A DNA stretch of 45,402 bases from Elusimicrobia bacterium GWA2_69_24 (GTDB lineage: Bacteria > Elusimicrobiota > Elusimicrobia > UBA1565). The stretch covers positions 32,485 through 77,886 of the forward strand of contig MGTY01000045.1 in NCBI GenBank assembly GCA_001799695.1, in the 5' to 3' direction. The notes beneath the pieces are model-generated. The model saw only the letters and a list, made by a program, of their open reading frames with translations. It made no database searches and had not been told where the DNA came from. Within the stretch, counting starts at the first letter, position 1. Every line of letters begins with the position of its first letter. The translations under genes were made by a program, and so were the position numbers. This document shows, in pieces, positions 26,283 to 33,798 of this stretch.

Positions 26283-26878
26283 CCTTCCAGCGCATCAAGG
26301 AAGCCTTTCAGGATGCTGTGGGTGATGCCCCAGACCACCTTGCCTTCCGGGTGGAAGGCGGGGACGGCCAGGGTCCTTTCCTTATAATCGATCTCGGCCA
26401 GTCCCGCGGAGGAGCGCAGGCATTTCAGGCAGGCCCAGAAGAACCCGTCCACCTCCGGGCTAGGGACGACCATCCCGGGCCGCGTCAGACCGAACACGAA
26501 GGGCCGTATCGTCACCCGCGGCAGTCCCCGGTGGGTGGGCCTCAGATCGTCCAGTTCCCCCAACAGGTGACTCTCGCGGAGGACGATGGCGGTCTCCTCC
26601 CGGGTCTCGCGGATGGCGGTGGCCAGCAGGTCCGGGTCCGAGGGTTCCCTCCGGCCCCCGGGGAGTCCGATCTGGCCTGACCAAGGGTCGCGCGGGTGCT
26701 TGGCCCGGTGGATGAGCAGGAGCCGAGGGCCCTGCGGCCCCGGGGTCAGGATGACCGAGACCGCGGCCTCCTGGGTCCCATGGCCCGCGATGCGCACGGG
26801 CGGCGGCAGGCGGGAACGGACCTCCCGGAAGAAGCTCCGGAGGGCCGGTCCGCGGGCGCTGGGAGGGGTCCTGGTCAT
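26279..26878 (-). CDS. Nudix hydrolase, CoA pyrophosphatase-like
   Basis: The 199-residue protein contains a Nudix box in the form GLPGGRREPSDPDLLATAI followed by RETREETAIV, so the catalytic Arg-Glu and Glu-Glu pairs are present; the terminal Gly of the box is Ala. The LPGGRR...D spacing and LLLIHRAKHPRDPWSGQIG resemble the CoA-pyrophosphatase (NudL) group, which cleaves CoA and its derivatives. The stop codon TAG is part of the CTAG end of the adjacent repeat. The start has no obvious Shine-Dalgarno sequence; a TATAAT box lies 9 nt upstream. Confidence 0.88.
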   Translation of the reverse strand: MTRTPPSARGPALRSFFREVRSRLPPPVRIAGHGTQEAAVSVILTPGPQGPRLLLIHRAKHPRDPWSGQIGLPGGRREPSDPDLLATAIRETREETAIVLRESHLLGELDDLRPTHRGLPRVTIRPFVFGLTRPGMVVPSPEVDGFFWACLKCLRSSAGLAEIDYKERTLAVPAFHPEGKVVWGITHSILKGFLDALEG

Positions 26879-26887
26879 TGTGCCCTG

Positions 26888-26917
26888 ATTATATCACCGA
26901 CGGAGAGCCGGGGGCAA
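26888..26917 (-). promoter_or_regulatory. Sigma-70 promoter of the Nudix gene
   Basis: On the minus strand TTGCCC (26917-26912) is followed after 18 nt by a perfect TATAAT (26893-26888). The start codon at 26878 is 9 nt from the -10 box, so the message would have at most a few leader bases. Confidence 0.65.
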
Positions 26918-26930
26918 AGCGCGCGGGTTG

Positions 26931-26944
26931 TTGACCGCGGTCAA
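26931..26944. promoter_or_regulatory. Perfect 14-bp palindrome upstream of the CxWPxxC repeat gene
   Basis: TTGACCGCGGTCAA is a perfect inverted repeat. A half-site-like TTGACCG recurs at 26980. Both lie in the gap between the Nudix promoter and the repeat-peptide promoter, so they could be operators for either gene. No regulator is assigned. Confidence 0.35.
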
Positions 26945-27015
26945 TGAGGTGACTCAATGGCATCAATCAAGCGGGTTCGTTGACCGGTATCATAGGGACC
27001 TGGAAGGGGTATGGG

Positions 27016-27021
27016 TACAAT
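27016..27021 (+). promoter_or_regulatory. TACAAT -10 box of the CxWPxxC repeat gene
   Basis: TACAAT is 42 nt before ATG 27064 and leaves a leader of about 35 nt. I find no -35 hexamer at the right distance, so an activator may be needed. The leader ends with GGAGG at 27051-27055, 8 nt before the start codon. Confidence 0.45.
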
Positions 27022-27063
27022 AGTCCCAGAAGTTCGAAGTAAAAAGATTTCGGAGGCATTGAG

Positions 27064-27429
27064 ATGATCGAGTTACTGATGGTCCTGAGCCTGAGCCCGC
27101 TGAGCACCAACCCCGTCCTGACCGCCGGCATCCAGCCCTGCGTTTGGCCCAACACCTGCAAGACCTCGGAGATCGTCCAGGTCGCCCAGTTCCAGCCCTG
27201 CGTTTGGCCCAAGACCTGCGGCAACCAGCAGCCCGAGCCGGAGAGCGTCATCCAGCCCTGCGTCTGGCCCAACACCTGCGCCCAGGAGCCGGTCCAGGTC
27301 GCCCAGTTCCAGCCCTGCGTCTGGCCCAACAAGTGCAGCGGCGGCAAGAAGGTCGAGAGTGTGCTCGTGGCCTCGGACTTCGAGATCTGCCAGTGGCCCC
27401 GCAAGTGCAGCAGCGAGGCCGGCGTCTAA
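27064..27429 (+). CDS. Small protein with five CxWPxxC repeats, unknown function
   Basis: The 121-residue protein has a short hydrophobic N-terminus (about 1-22) and then five copies of a C-x-W-P-x-x-C motif with Cys at 26/32, 46/52, 66/72, 85/91 and 109/115. The first four copies begin QPCVWP and are nearly identical in DNA; the last is diverged (ICQWPRKC). The linkers alternate between a VQVAQF type and an ESV type, so units 1-2 were probably duplicated to give units 3-4. The gene has its own promoter, a strong ribosome site and a hairpin terminator, so it is a true monocistronic gene. I recognise no family. Possible roles are metal or redox binding, a disulfide-stapled exported protein, or a multi-core precursor peptide; no modifying enzyme is next to it. 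Confidence 0.8.
   Translation: MIELLMVLSLSPLSTNPVLTAGIQPCVWPNTCKTSEIVQVAQFQPCVWPKTCGNQQPEPESVIQPCVWPNTCAQEPVQVAQFQPCVWPNKCSGGKKVESVLVASDFEICQWPRKCSSEAGV
27133..27408 (+). repeat. Tandem repeats encoding the CxWPxxC motifs
   Basis: Near-identical 27-nt segments encoding QPCVWPxxC start at 27133, 27193, 27253 and 27310, and a diverged copy lies at 27385-27408. The period is about 60 nt. Differences among copies are mostly single bases, such as GTT against GTC for Val. Confidence 0.85.
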
Positions 27430-27463
27430 GCCCCTTTACCGACCACCACCGAAGATCCGTAAC

Positions 27464-27497
27464 GAAGCCCCCGTCCACCCGGGGGCTTCTCATTTAT
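27464..27497 (+). terminator. Rho-independent terminator after the CxWPxxC gene
   Basis: A perfect 10-bp GC-rich stem (GAAGCCCCCG at 27464-27473 with CGGGGGCTTC at 27480-27489) closes a 6-nt loop and is followed by TCATTTAT. It lies 34 nt after the stop codon and isolates the gene from the convergent Sel1-like gene. Confidence 0.8.
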
Positions 27498-27499
27498 AC

Positions 27500-27549
27500 T
27501 GGGGGTCAGGCCTCCAGTTGGGGGTCAGGCCTTCAGATGGGGGTCAATG
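27500..27549 (+). repeat. 19-bp tandem repeat at the end of the Sel1-like gene
   Basis: The unit TGGGGGTCAGGCCTYCAGW occurs at 27500-27518 and 27519-27537, with a partial third copy after it. The stop codon of the minus-strand gene falls inside the second unit. Confidence 0.6.
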
Positions 27550-28918
27550 TGGTGGTGAGGCGGGGGTGGGAGGGCTTGGCCCGGGCTTTGGGCGTTTCGG
27601 CGGGAGGGGAGGCTTTGGCCGTGCTGGCAGGGCGGCCGCCGAGTTGTTCGGCCCGGCGCCGGGCTTCCGCGATCATCTCCGGGGTCATCCGGGGTTCCAT
27701 CATCCCCACGACCTCCTGGGAGGGGGTGTGGCCCAATTGTCCGGCCCGGAGGTACCAGGCGTAGGCCTCGACCCGGTCTTGGGGGACTTCCCGGCCTTGG
27801 GCATACCCGGTGCCGACCATGAAGTGGGAGCCGGGGTCCCCGTGCGCCGCCTGCTCGCGGTACCAGCTAAGGGCGCGGCCGCAGCGTTCCGGGGCTATCC
27901 GGCCCCTGCGGCACATGGGGTCCAGGCGGGCGAGCGTCGCCGCGGCCTGAGCTTCCCGGGCCTGTTTGCGCAGGGCGCGCAGGCACTTGAAGAAATCCCG
28001 GAAGATCGCGGTGATCCCGCCCCGGTGCGAGCGCTTGCGGCATTCGGGCGGGAGATTCTTGCGCCGCCGCGGTCCCGCGGACTCCGAGTCGCCGCCGCCA
28101 TCGGAGTCGGGCAGTTCGTAGCCCCCGGGCTCGAATTCCCAGGGTTCGCCGTCCTCCAGGCCGCCGATGTCCCAGGCGTCGCCCAGGCCGCCGCCCCCGT
28201 CATCGCCGCCGCCCCCGCCGCCGCCGTCATCGCCGCTGGAGTCGTCGTCCCCGCCGCCCTCGTCATCGCCCCCGCCGCCTTCGTCGCCTCCGGAGGCTTC
28301 CTCGCCGGCCTCTTCGGATGGGGCCGCGAGTTCGGGCAGGGCGGCATCGGCGGCCATGGGGGCGTAGTCCACCAAGGACGGGGCCTGGGGATGGCTTTCG
28401 CTGGGTTCGCGCCCCCGGGCGCCGGAGGACTCTTCGCCGGAACCGGAGTCTCCTTCGGAGGGCGCCGCGAAGGAGATGGGGGCGAAGCTGGCGCTCGTGC
28501 CGGCCGCGGCTTCGGAGTCCAGGGGCGTCAGTTCGCTCGAGAGCGCGTAGGAAGGACTCGGGGCGGGAACGGTCCTGGCCTTGGCCGCGCCGAACGCCCG
28601 GTCCACCGCGGCGGCCGGGGGCCGGGGCGCGGCCGGGGCCGCGGACGGAGCGGTCTCCCGCAGGCTGTCGCGCAGGGGTTCTATCGCGGGGGCGTCTGGG
28701 ATGGGCGCGGGTTGGTCGGGCTGCGCCGCGGGAGAGGCCGTCTCCGGGGCCGTCAACTCGGGGAACGGTTCGGGCTCCTGCGACGTGGTCAGCGGGCGGG
28801 GGGTGAAGGCCTGCCAGGAGTCGGCCCCGGAATCGAAGGTCATCCAGGCCGTGACGGCGGTGAGACCAAGAGCCAATATCGGGAATATGTTGGGCGAAGG
28901 ACGGCGACGGCGGTCCAT
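27533..28918 (-). CDS. Membrane-anchored Sel1-repeat protein with acidic Gly/Asp linker
   Basis: The 461-residue protein has one membrane helix near the N-terminus (FPILALGLTAVTAW, residues about 12-26), a long low-complexity Pro/Ala/Glu region, a strongly acidic Gly/Asp stretch (about 215-255), and a C-terminal domain with Sel1/TPR-like helices (ALSWYREQAAHGDPGSHFMVG, AYAWYLRAGQLGH). Sel1 repeats bind proteins, so an envelope scaffold role is possible. I start at ATG 28918, before the membrane helix; the open frame extends further only through non-coding DNA. A TACAAT box at 28928-28933 (minus strand) lies 9 nt upstream. The precise function is unknown. Confidence 0.7.
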   Translation of the reverse strand: MDRRRRPSPNIFPILALGLTAVTAWMTFDSGADSWQAFTPRPLTTSQEPEPFPELTAPETASPAAQPDQPAPIPDAPAIEPLRDSLRETAPSAAPAAPRPPAAAVDRAFGAAKARTVPAPSPSYALSSELTPLDSEAAAGTSASFAPISFAAPSEGDSGSGEESSGARGREPSESHPQAPSLVDYAPMAADAALPELAAPSEEAGEEASGGDEGGGGDDEGGGDDDSSGDDGGGGGGGDDGGGGLGDAWDIGGLEDGEPWEFEPGGYELPDSDGGGDSESAGPRRRKNLPPECRKRSHRGGITAIFRDFFKCLRALRKQAREAQAAATLARLDPMCRRGRIAPERCGRALSWYREQAAHGDPGSHFMVGTGYAQGREVPQDRVEAYAWYLRAGQLGHTPSQEVVGMMEPRMTPEMIAEARRRAEQLGGRPASTAKASPPAETPKARAKPSHPRLTTTLTPI

Positions 28919-28927
28919 GAACAGGAT

Positions 28928-28933
28928 ATTGTA
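28928..28933 (-). promoter_or_regulatory. TACAAT -10 box of the Sel1-like gene
   Basis: The minus-strand TACAAT lies 9 nt from ATG 28918. A TTCCGC 16 nt further upstream is a weak -35 candidate. No Shine-Dalgarno sequence is visible, in keeping with a near-leaderless message. Confidence 0.4.
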
Positions 28934-29029
28934 CCACGGAGCCCGTCCCGCGGAACGTCCCGCCGCGTTGACCCACCGTCGGAAATATGCGAAAGTCAGG
29001 TATCCCGGGCTGAGCAAGGAGAGCGCAAG

Positions 29030-29578
29030 ATGAAGCGATGGACCCTTCCCGTGGCCGCTCTGAGCGGCATTCTGGCACTGACCGGCTGCGGCAAGCCGGT
29101 GCAGCCCGCGGTCCTTTCCGTGGCCGACGGCGTATCCGTGTCCATGCATTACACCCTCACGGTGGAGGGCAGCGTGCTGGACACCTCCGTCGGGAAGACC
29201 CCGCTCACCTTCGTCCAGGGCTCGGGTCAGATCATCCCGGGGCTCTCCGAGGCCCTCGTGGGGCTCAAGAAGGGCGAGAAGAAGAGCGTCACCGTCGCCC
29301 CCGACAAGGGCTATGGGCTCCCCAATCCCCAGGCCGTGCAGAAGGTCCCGAAGAAATCCTTCAAGGACGCCGAGACCATCAAGGCGGGCGCCGTCGTCAC
29401 CGGCGACGCGGGCGGGCGGCCGTTCCAGGCGCGCGTGACCGCGGTGGACGCCGAGTCCGTGACGCTGGACCTGAACCATCCCCTGGCCGGCAAGACGCTC
29501 AACTTCGAGGTCGAGGTCGTGGACCTGCAGCCCGCGGCCGCGACCGCCGCCGCGCCCGCCGCTCAGCCCCAGGGCTGA
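29030..29578 (+). CDS. FKBP-type peptidyl-prolyl isomerase, lipoprotein
   Basis: The 182-residue protein begins with a lipoprotein signal ([17 protein letters not shown]; lipobox LTGC, Cys near residue 20), so it is exported and lipid-anchored. The rest is an FKBP/SlyD-type prolyl isomerase: [42 protein letters not shown] and [11 protein letters not shown], with an inserted flap domain (about 85-140) and [19 protein letters not shown]. It should help fold proteins outside the cytoplasm. AAGGAGAG at 29017-29024 precedes ATG 29030. The tail is Ala/Pro-rich. Confidence 0.93.
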   Translation: MKRWTLPVAALSGILALTGCGKPVQPAVLSVADGVSVSMHYTLTVEGSVLDTSVGKTPLTFVQGSGQIIPGLSEALVGLKKGEKKSVTVAPDKGYGLPNPQAVQKVPKKSFKDAETIKAGAVVTGDAGGRPFQARVTAVDAESVTLDLNHPLAGKTLNFEVEVVDLQPAAATAAAPAAQPQG

Positions 29579-29598
29579 GCGGGCGGAACATCCCCCTC

Positions 29599-30096
29599 AT
29601 GGGGATGAAGGCGGTGCTGGGGGACATCACCCAGGAGGGCGTGGACGCGATCGTGAACGCGGCCAACGAGAGCCTCCTCGGCGGCGGCGGCGTGGACGGG
29701 GCCATCCACCGCGCCGCCGGCCCCGAGCTCCTCGCGGAGTGCCGCAAGCTGGGCGGGTGTCCGACCGGCGGCGCGAAGGCCACCCGCGGCCATCGCCTGG
29801 GCGCCGACTGGATCCTCCACACGGTGGGCCCGGTCTGGCACGACGGCTCCCGCCAGGAGGACGCGCTCCTGGCGTCCTGCTACCGGAACTGCCTCAAGCT
29901 CGCCGTCGGGAAGGGGGCCCGGTCGGTGGCCTTCCCGGCCATCAGCACCGGGGCCTACGGCTTCCCCGCCGAGCGCGCGGCGCGGATCGCGCACCGGGAG
30001 GTCTCCGAGTTCCTCCGGACCCACCCGGCCCTGGAAGTCCGCTTCGTCTGCTTCGACCGCGCGACCTTCGAGCTGTATCAGCGCCTGCTGAAGTAG
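29599..30096 (+). CDS. Macrodomain protein, O-acetyl-ADP-ribose deacetylase-like
   Basis: The 165-residue protein is a single macrodomain of the YmdB/MacroD type. Visible motifs are [32 protein letters not shown] split by the usual Asn-Ala-Ala-Asn loop, [21 protein letters not shown] and [13 protein letters not shown]. Such proteins bind ADP-ribose and often remove O-acetyl or ADP-ribosyl groups. It lies 20 nt after the FKBP gene on the same strand and may be co-transcribed. The next gene is convergent with no gap. Confidence 0.93.
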   Translation: MGMKAVLGDITQEGVDAIVNAANESLLGGGGVDGAIHRAAGPELLAECRKLGGCPTGGAKATRGHRLGADWILHTVGPVWHDGSRQEDALLASCYRNCLKLAVGKGARSVAFPAISTGAYGFPAERAARIAHREVSEFLRTHPALEVRFVCFDRATFELYQRLLK

Positions 30097-31248
30097 TCAG
30101 TTCAAGCTCAGCGTCTCTGTAGCGGGCAGGGGCCTCCCGAAATGGTAGCCCTGCGCCAGGGAGAAGCCGCAGTCGCGGGCGAGCTCCGCCTGGGCGGCGG
30201 TCTCCACGCCCTCGGCCAAGGCCGCCGCGCCCATCTCGCGGATCGCGCGCACGGTCCGGCGCAGGGCGGCCGTGACCCGGGGACCCCTCTCCATCCTCCG
30301 GATGACCGTGATGCAGACCTTCACTATGGCCGGCGAGACGGCCCGGACCGTGTCCATGTTGAAGAAGCCGCAGCCCGCGTCGTCGACGGCGAGCCGGGCG
30401 CCCGAGGCCTGCAGGCGCGCCGAGTTGCGGGCCAGCCGTCCCGGCGACCGGACCGGCAGGTGTTCGGTGAGCTCGAAGACCTTGCCGGAGGAGAAGCTCC
30501 CGGCCTCCTGCAGCCGCCGCAGTCCGGCGGTGTCGAAGAGCTCGGGGGTGAGGTTGACGGAGAGCCAGCGGTCGGCGGGGAGCCGCGGCGAGACCTCCAG
30601 GGCGCTGGTGAGGCAGGCGAGGTCGAGTTCCGCCGTGAGTCCGTGCCGCGAGGCGGCGGGGAACAGTCTATCCGCGCCGTAGAGGGGACTGTCGACGGGG
30701 CCCCGCGCCAGGGCTTCGTAGCCGACCGTTCCGGGCTGTTCCAGCGAGACGATGGGCTGGAGATGGACGGTGATCCGCCGGTTGAGGATGATGTCGAGGA
30801 GTTCGTCGCGCTCGGCCTGCGGCGCGGGCCGGGAGGCCCAAGGCAGCCGCGCGGCGCCGCGCGCCGCCCGCGACCGGAGGCTGCCGGCGTCCAGCGCCCC
30901 GTCCCCGATGGGGACGACGCCGAGGCGGAAGTCGCAATGGATTCCCGCGGCGGCTCCCAGTTCCCCGCGCAGCATGCGGCGCGTCAGCTCGATGCCCGCG
31001 TCGGCGATGGCGGCCAGCTGCTCGGCGGCGTCGGCGGCGATCTCCAGGCGCTTGAGCCGGAAGGGGACGAGCCACAGCCCCCAGCGGAGGGACGACGGGG
31101 CGCTCAGGGGCTCGTGCTGCTGGAGGACGTCGCGAGCGACCCGCGCGAATCCGGCGTCGATGTCCTTGCGGACCACGGCGGATACCGCCGCGCCGTGTAT
31201 CCGTTCCAGCTTCCGCGCGTCCCGGAGTTCGAAGATGAGTGCGTGCAT
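30097..31248 (-). CDS. EAL-domain protein (cyclic-di-GMP phosphodiesterase-like)
   Basis: The 383-residue protein has an N-terminal domain of about 130 residues with weak similarity to a degenerate GGDEF fold and a C-terminal EAL domain (about 150-380). The EAL motif is YEALARG; also present are SVNLTPELF, FELTEHLPV, VDDAGCGF, the Lys in IVKVC, AEGVETAAQ and QGYHFGRPLP. Most metal and substrate residues are in place, but DDFG reads DDAG and the usual KxD reads KVC, so activity is uncertain. GGAGGT precedes ATG 31248, which I prefer to the in-frame Met at 31269. Confidence 0.85.
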   Translation of the reverse strand: MHALIFELRDARKLERIHGAAVSAVVRKDIDAGFARVARDVLQQHEPLSAPSSLRWGLWLVPFRLKRLEIAADAAEQLAAIADAGIELTRRMLRGELGAAAGIHCDFRLGVVPIGDGALDAGSLRSRAARGAARLPWASRPAPQAERDELLDIILNRRITVHLQPIVSLEQPGTVGYEALARGPVDSPLYGADRLFPAASRHGLTAELDLACLTSALEVSPRLPADRWLSVNLTPELFDTAGLRRLQEAGSFSSGKVFELTEHLPVRSPGRLARNSARLQASGARLAVDDAGCGFFNMDTVRAVSPAIVKVCITVIRRMERGPRVTAALRRTVRAIREMGAAALAEGVETAAQAELARDCGFSLAQGYHFGRPLPATETLSLN

Positions 31249-31324
31249 GGCTGTACCTCCTAAGGGCACTCTAACGCATCCGGGGCCGGTTGGGAAATCA
31301 ACTCCGGCTCAAATCCGGTGCGGG

Positions 31325-32233
31325 CTATTGCGGCGGCAGGTTCTTGAAGCGGCGGTGGACCCAGAGCCATTGCTCGGGATGGGCCCGGATCCAGGCCTCC
31401 ACCTTGTCGGCGAGGATCTGAGTGACGCGCTCCGGGTCGCCCAGGGCCCCGGCCAGGTCGAGCTCCGGCTCGATGAGCAGGTGGACGATGCCGCGCTCGT
31501 CCCGAAAGGTCACGGCGGGGACGATCGCGGCGCCGGTGCGCCGGGCGAGCGGGCCCACCGCGTGGAGCGTGTCCACCTTCACTCCGAAGAAGCGGATGGG
31601 GATGCCCATGGGCGGGGGGGCGTACTGGTCGATGACGAAGCCGGCGCAGTCTCCCGCCCGCAGGGCCCGCATGACGGCGGGAAGGGTCCGGGGCTGATAG
31701 GCGGCGTATGCTCCGACGGAGAGCCGGCTCGCCTCCATCCGTTTGTGCAGCCATTCCGGATTGAGGTGCCGGGTGACCATGGTGTTGCGTATGCCGGCCA
31801 GAGCGCCCGCCGCGGCCATCATCTCCCAGTTGCCCAGGTGGCAGGAGGCGAAGATGACGCCCTTCCCGTGCGCCGCGGCCTTCTTCCAGTTCTCGAGGCC
31901 TTCGACGACCGAGATGCGCAGGGTGTAGGTCCGGTAATGGCCGGGGATGGGGGAGAAGAGGTGGAGCAGTTCGAAGAAGAGCATCCCGTAGTGGTCATAG
32001 TTCGCGCGCAGGAGCGCAGCCCGCTCCCCTTCCGAGAGCTCCGGCAGGCAGCGCCGGAGGTTCTCCGTGCCGACGGTCCGGCGCCGCCGCTCGAAGGGGA
32101 AGCAGGCTCTGCCGAGCAGGCGTCCCAGCGGGAGTTCGATCCGGCGCGGCAGGAAGGAGACGGCGAGCCCGGCGGCGTTGAGCAGCGCCCATAAAGGGAG
32201 CGACTGCCAGAGGGGCATGGGGGGCCGGGCCAT
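31325..32233 (-). CDS. Lysophospholipid/lipid A acyltransferase, LpxL/HtrB family
   Basis: The 302-residue protein has an N-terminal hydrophobic segment (LPLWALLNAAGLAVSFL) and the family catalytic motif CHLGNWEMM (HxxxxE), plus FVIDQYAPPPMGIPIRFFG, where a substrate-binding loop lies, and PEQWLWVHRRFKN at the C-terminus. Members add secondary acyl chains to lipid A precursors in the inner membrane, which implies a lipopolysaccharide-bearing outer membrane. It lies 15 nt downstream of the K+ channel gene on the same strand. Confidence 0.92.
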   Translation of the reverse strand: MARPPMPLWQSLPLWALLNAAGLAVSFLPRRIELPLGRLLGRACFPFERRRRTVGTENLRRCLPELSEGERAALLRANYDHYGMLFFELLHLFSPIPGHYRTYTLRISVVEGLENWKKAAAHGKGVIFASCHLGNWEMMAAAGALAGIRNTMVTRHLNPEWLHKRMEASRLSVGAYAAYQPRTLPAVMRALRAGDCAGFVIDQYAPPPMGIPIRFFGVKVDTLHAVGPLARRTGAAIVPAVTFRDERGIVHLLIEPELDLAGALGDPERVTQILADKVEAWIRAHPEQWLWVHRRFKNLPPQ

Positions 32234-32248
32234 GGCGTCCGAGTCGGC

Positions 32249-33253
32249 TCAGTCCTTGGCGGCCTGGTGGAGCCGGCCGGTCTGGTCCACGCTGCCCAGG
32301 GCGACCAGGATATCGCCGGCGCGGAGCTCTGTGTCCCGGGGCGGGTTGTTGGCGTAGGCGCCGCTCTGGGGGTCCTTGATCGAGACCACCAGGGGGTATT
32401 CTCCGCCCGGAGGGATCGCTTCCAGGGTCTTCCCGATGAGGGGGGATCCTGCGGGGACCTCGACCTCCTCGAAGCGGTAGGAGGATTTCTCGTCGCGCAG
32501 CATGGTGTCCAGGAAGCCGACGGTGGCCGGGCGGAGCATGACCGAGGCCAGGCGCAGCCCGCCGATGCGCTCCGAGTTGACGACCTCGTCGGCTCCGCTG
32601 CGCAGGAGCTTGGTGCGCACGCGTTGTTCGTGCACCTCGCTGACGATCTTCAGGTTCGGGTTGGTCTCCCGCGCGGTCAGGGTGACGAAGACGTTGTCGC
32701 GGTCGTTGTCGAGGACGCTGAAGAGGCCGCGGGCGGTGCGGATGCCGGCTGCCTCGAGGCTTTCCTCGTGCATGGCGTCGCCCTGGAGCGCGAGGTGCCC
32801 GGCGGCGCGCAGGGCCTCCGCTTTCTCGGGGTCCTTCTCGAGGACCACGAAGGACCGTCCGGTCTTGGCCAGCTCCTCGATGATGGCCGAGCCGGTGAAG
32901 CCCGCGCCGCAGACGATGTAGTGGTCGCGGAGCGCGCGGATGCGGTTCTTCATCTTATTCCTCCTGAGAACGTGCGAGAGCTGCCCTTCGACGATGAACG
33001 CGGTCAGGGCGGAGAAAGCGTAGGCCACGACCCCCAGCCCGAAGAAGCACAGGACGATGGTGAACGTCCGGCCCCCGGTGGTGAGCGGGTGGACCTCCCC
33101 ATAGCCGATCGTACCCAGAGTGATCACGGTCATGTAGAGGGAATCGAACCAGCCCCAGCCTTCCACGGCGATGTAGCCGAGCGTCCCGAACAGGAGGACG
33201 CCGGTCAGCGAGAAGGCGATGTTTCTCAGCTTGAGGAGGATTTCGTCTTCCAT
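32249..33253 (-). CDS. Potassium channel with TrkA-N/TrkA-C (RCK) domains
   Basis: The 334-residue protein has two membrane helices flanking a pore loop with the selectivity filter TLGTIGYGEV (TIGYG near residues 48-52). A Rossmann RCK_N domain follows (HYIVCGAGFTGSAIIEEL from about residue 108, VVLEKDPEKAEAL, LQGDAMHEESLEAAG), and then a TrkA-C domain (about 250-330, FEEVEVPAGSPLIGKTL). It is a ligand-gated K+ channel of the MthK/Kch type, probably opened by Ca2+ or nucleotides. It is divergent from mazG, with starts 75 nt apart. Confidence 0.92.
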   Translation of the reverse strand: MEDEILLKLRNIAFSLTGVLLFGTLGYIAVEGWGWFDSLYMTVITLGTIGYGEVHPLTTGGRTFTIVLCFFGLGVVAYAFSALTAFIVEGQLSHVLRRNKMKNRIRALRDHYIVCGAGFTGSAIIEELAKTGRSFVVLEKDPEKAEALRAAGHLALQGDAMHEESLEAAGIRTARGLFSVLDNDRDNVFVTLTARETNPNLKIVSEVHEQRVRTKLLRSGADEVVNSERIGGLRLASVMLRPATVGFLDTMLRDEKSSYRFEEVEVPAGSPLIGKTLEAIPPGGEYPLVVSIKDPQSGAYANNPPRDTELRAGDILVALGSVDQTGRLHQAAKD

Positions 33254-33328
33254 GAGGGGGGTCGCCTCGCCGGTCCGGGCGGTCTTCGGGAGGATGATAG
33301 CAATTCCGGATATGGTAGTGTTTCCCTG

Positions 33329-33727
33329 ATGAAAGCGCGATTCTCGGAACTGGTGAGACTCATGGCCCGCCTGCGCGCTCCCGGGGGCTGTCCCTGGGAC
33401 GCCAAGCAGACTCATGACAGCCTCCTGAAGTTCCTGCGGGAGGAGTCCCGGGAGGTCGCGCACGCGGTCCGGAAACGCGACTGGGAGAACCTCCAGGAGG
33501 AGCTGGGCGACGTCCTGCTCCAGGTCCTGTTCCACGCCGAGCTCGCCCGCGAGAGCGGGCGCTTCGACATCGGCGACGTGATGACCACCCTGCGCGAAAA
33601 GCTGGTCCGCCGCCACCCCCACGTCTTCGGCCCCCGCAAAGGCCCCGCGCTCAGCCCCGCCGAGGTCCTGCGCCGCTGGGAGCGCATCAAGGCCGACGAA
33701 AAGCGCTCCCTCCGGAAGCGCCGCTAG
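33329..33727 (+). CDS. mazG: MazG-type nucleotide pyrophosphohydrolase, single domain
   Basis: The 132-residue protein contains one MazG domain: LRAPGGCPWDAKQTHDSL, LREESREVAHAV, ENLQEELGDVLLQVLFHAEL and KLVRRHPHVFG, with the Glu/Asp residues that bind Mg2+. MazG hydrolyses nucleoside triphosphates to monophosphates and diphosphate. E. coli MazG has two such domains (263 residues); this is half that length, as in many other bacteria. I found no Shine-Dalgarno sequence before ATG 33329. Confidence 0.92.
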   Translation: MKARFSELVRLMARLRAPGGCPWDAKQTHDSLLKFLREESREVAHAVRKRDWENLQEELGDVLLQVLFHAELARESGRFDIGDVMTTLREKLVRRHPHVFGPRKGPALSPAEVLRRWERIKADEKRSLRKRR

Positions 33728-33798
33728 GCCTTTAGTCCCAGGGCCCGCCCCCTCTTCCGGCCCAGGCCCGACCGCACATAATCATTTACATTATAGGC

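Noticed and set aside
27359..29029. Upstream extension of the FKBP reading frame to 27359
   Set aside because: It runs through the terminator and antisense to the Sel1-like gene; the lipoprotein signal and AAGGAGAG fix the FKBP start at 29030.
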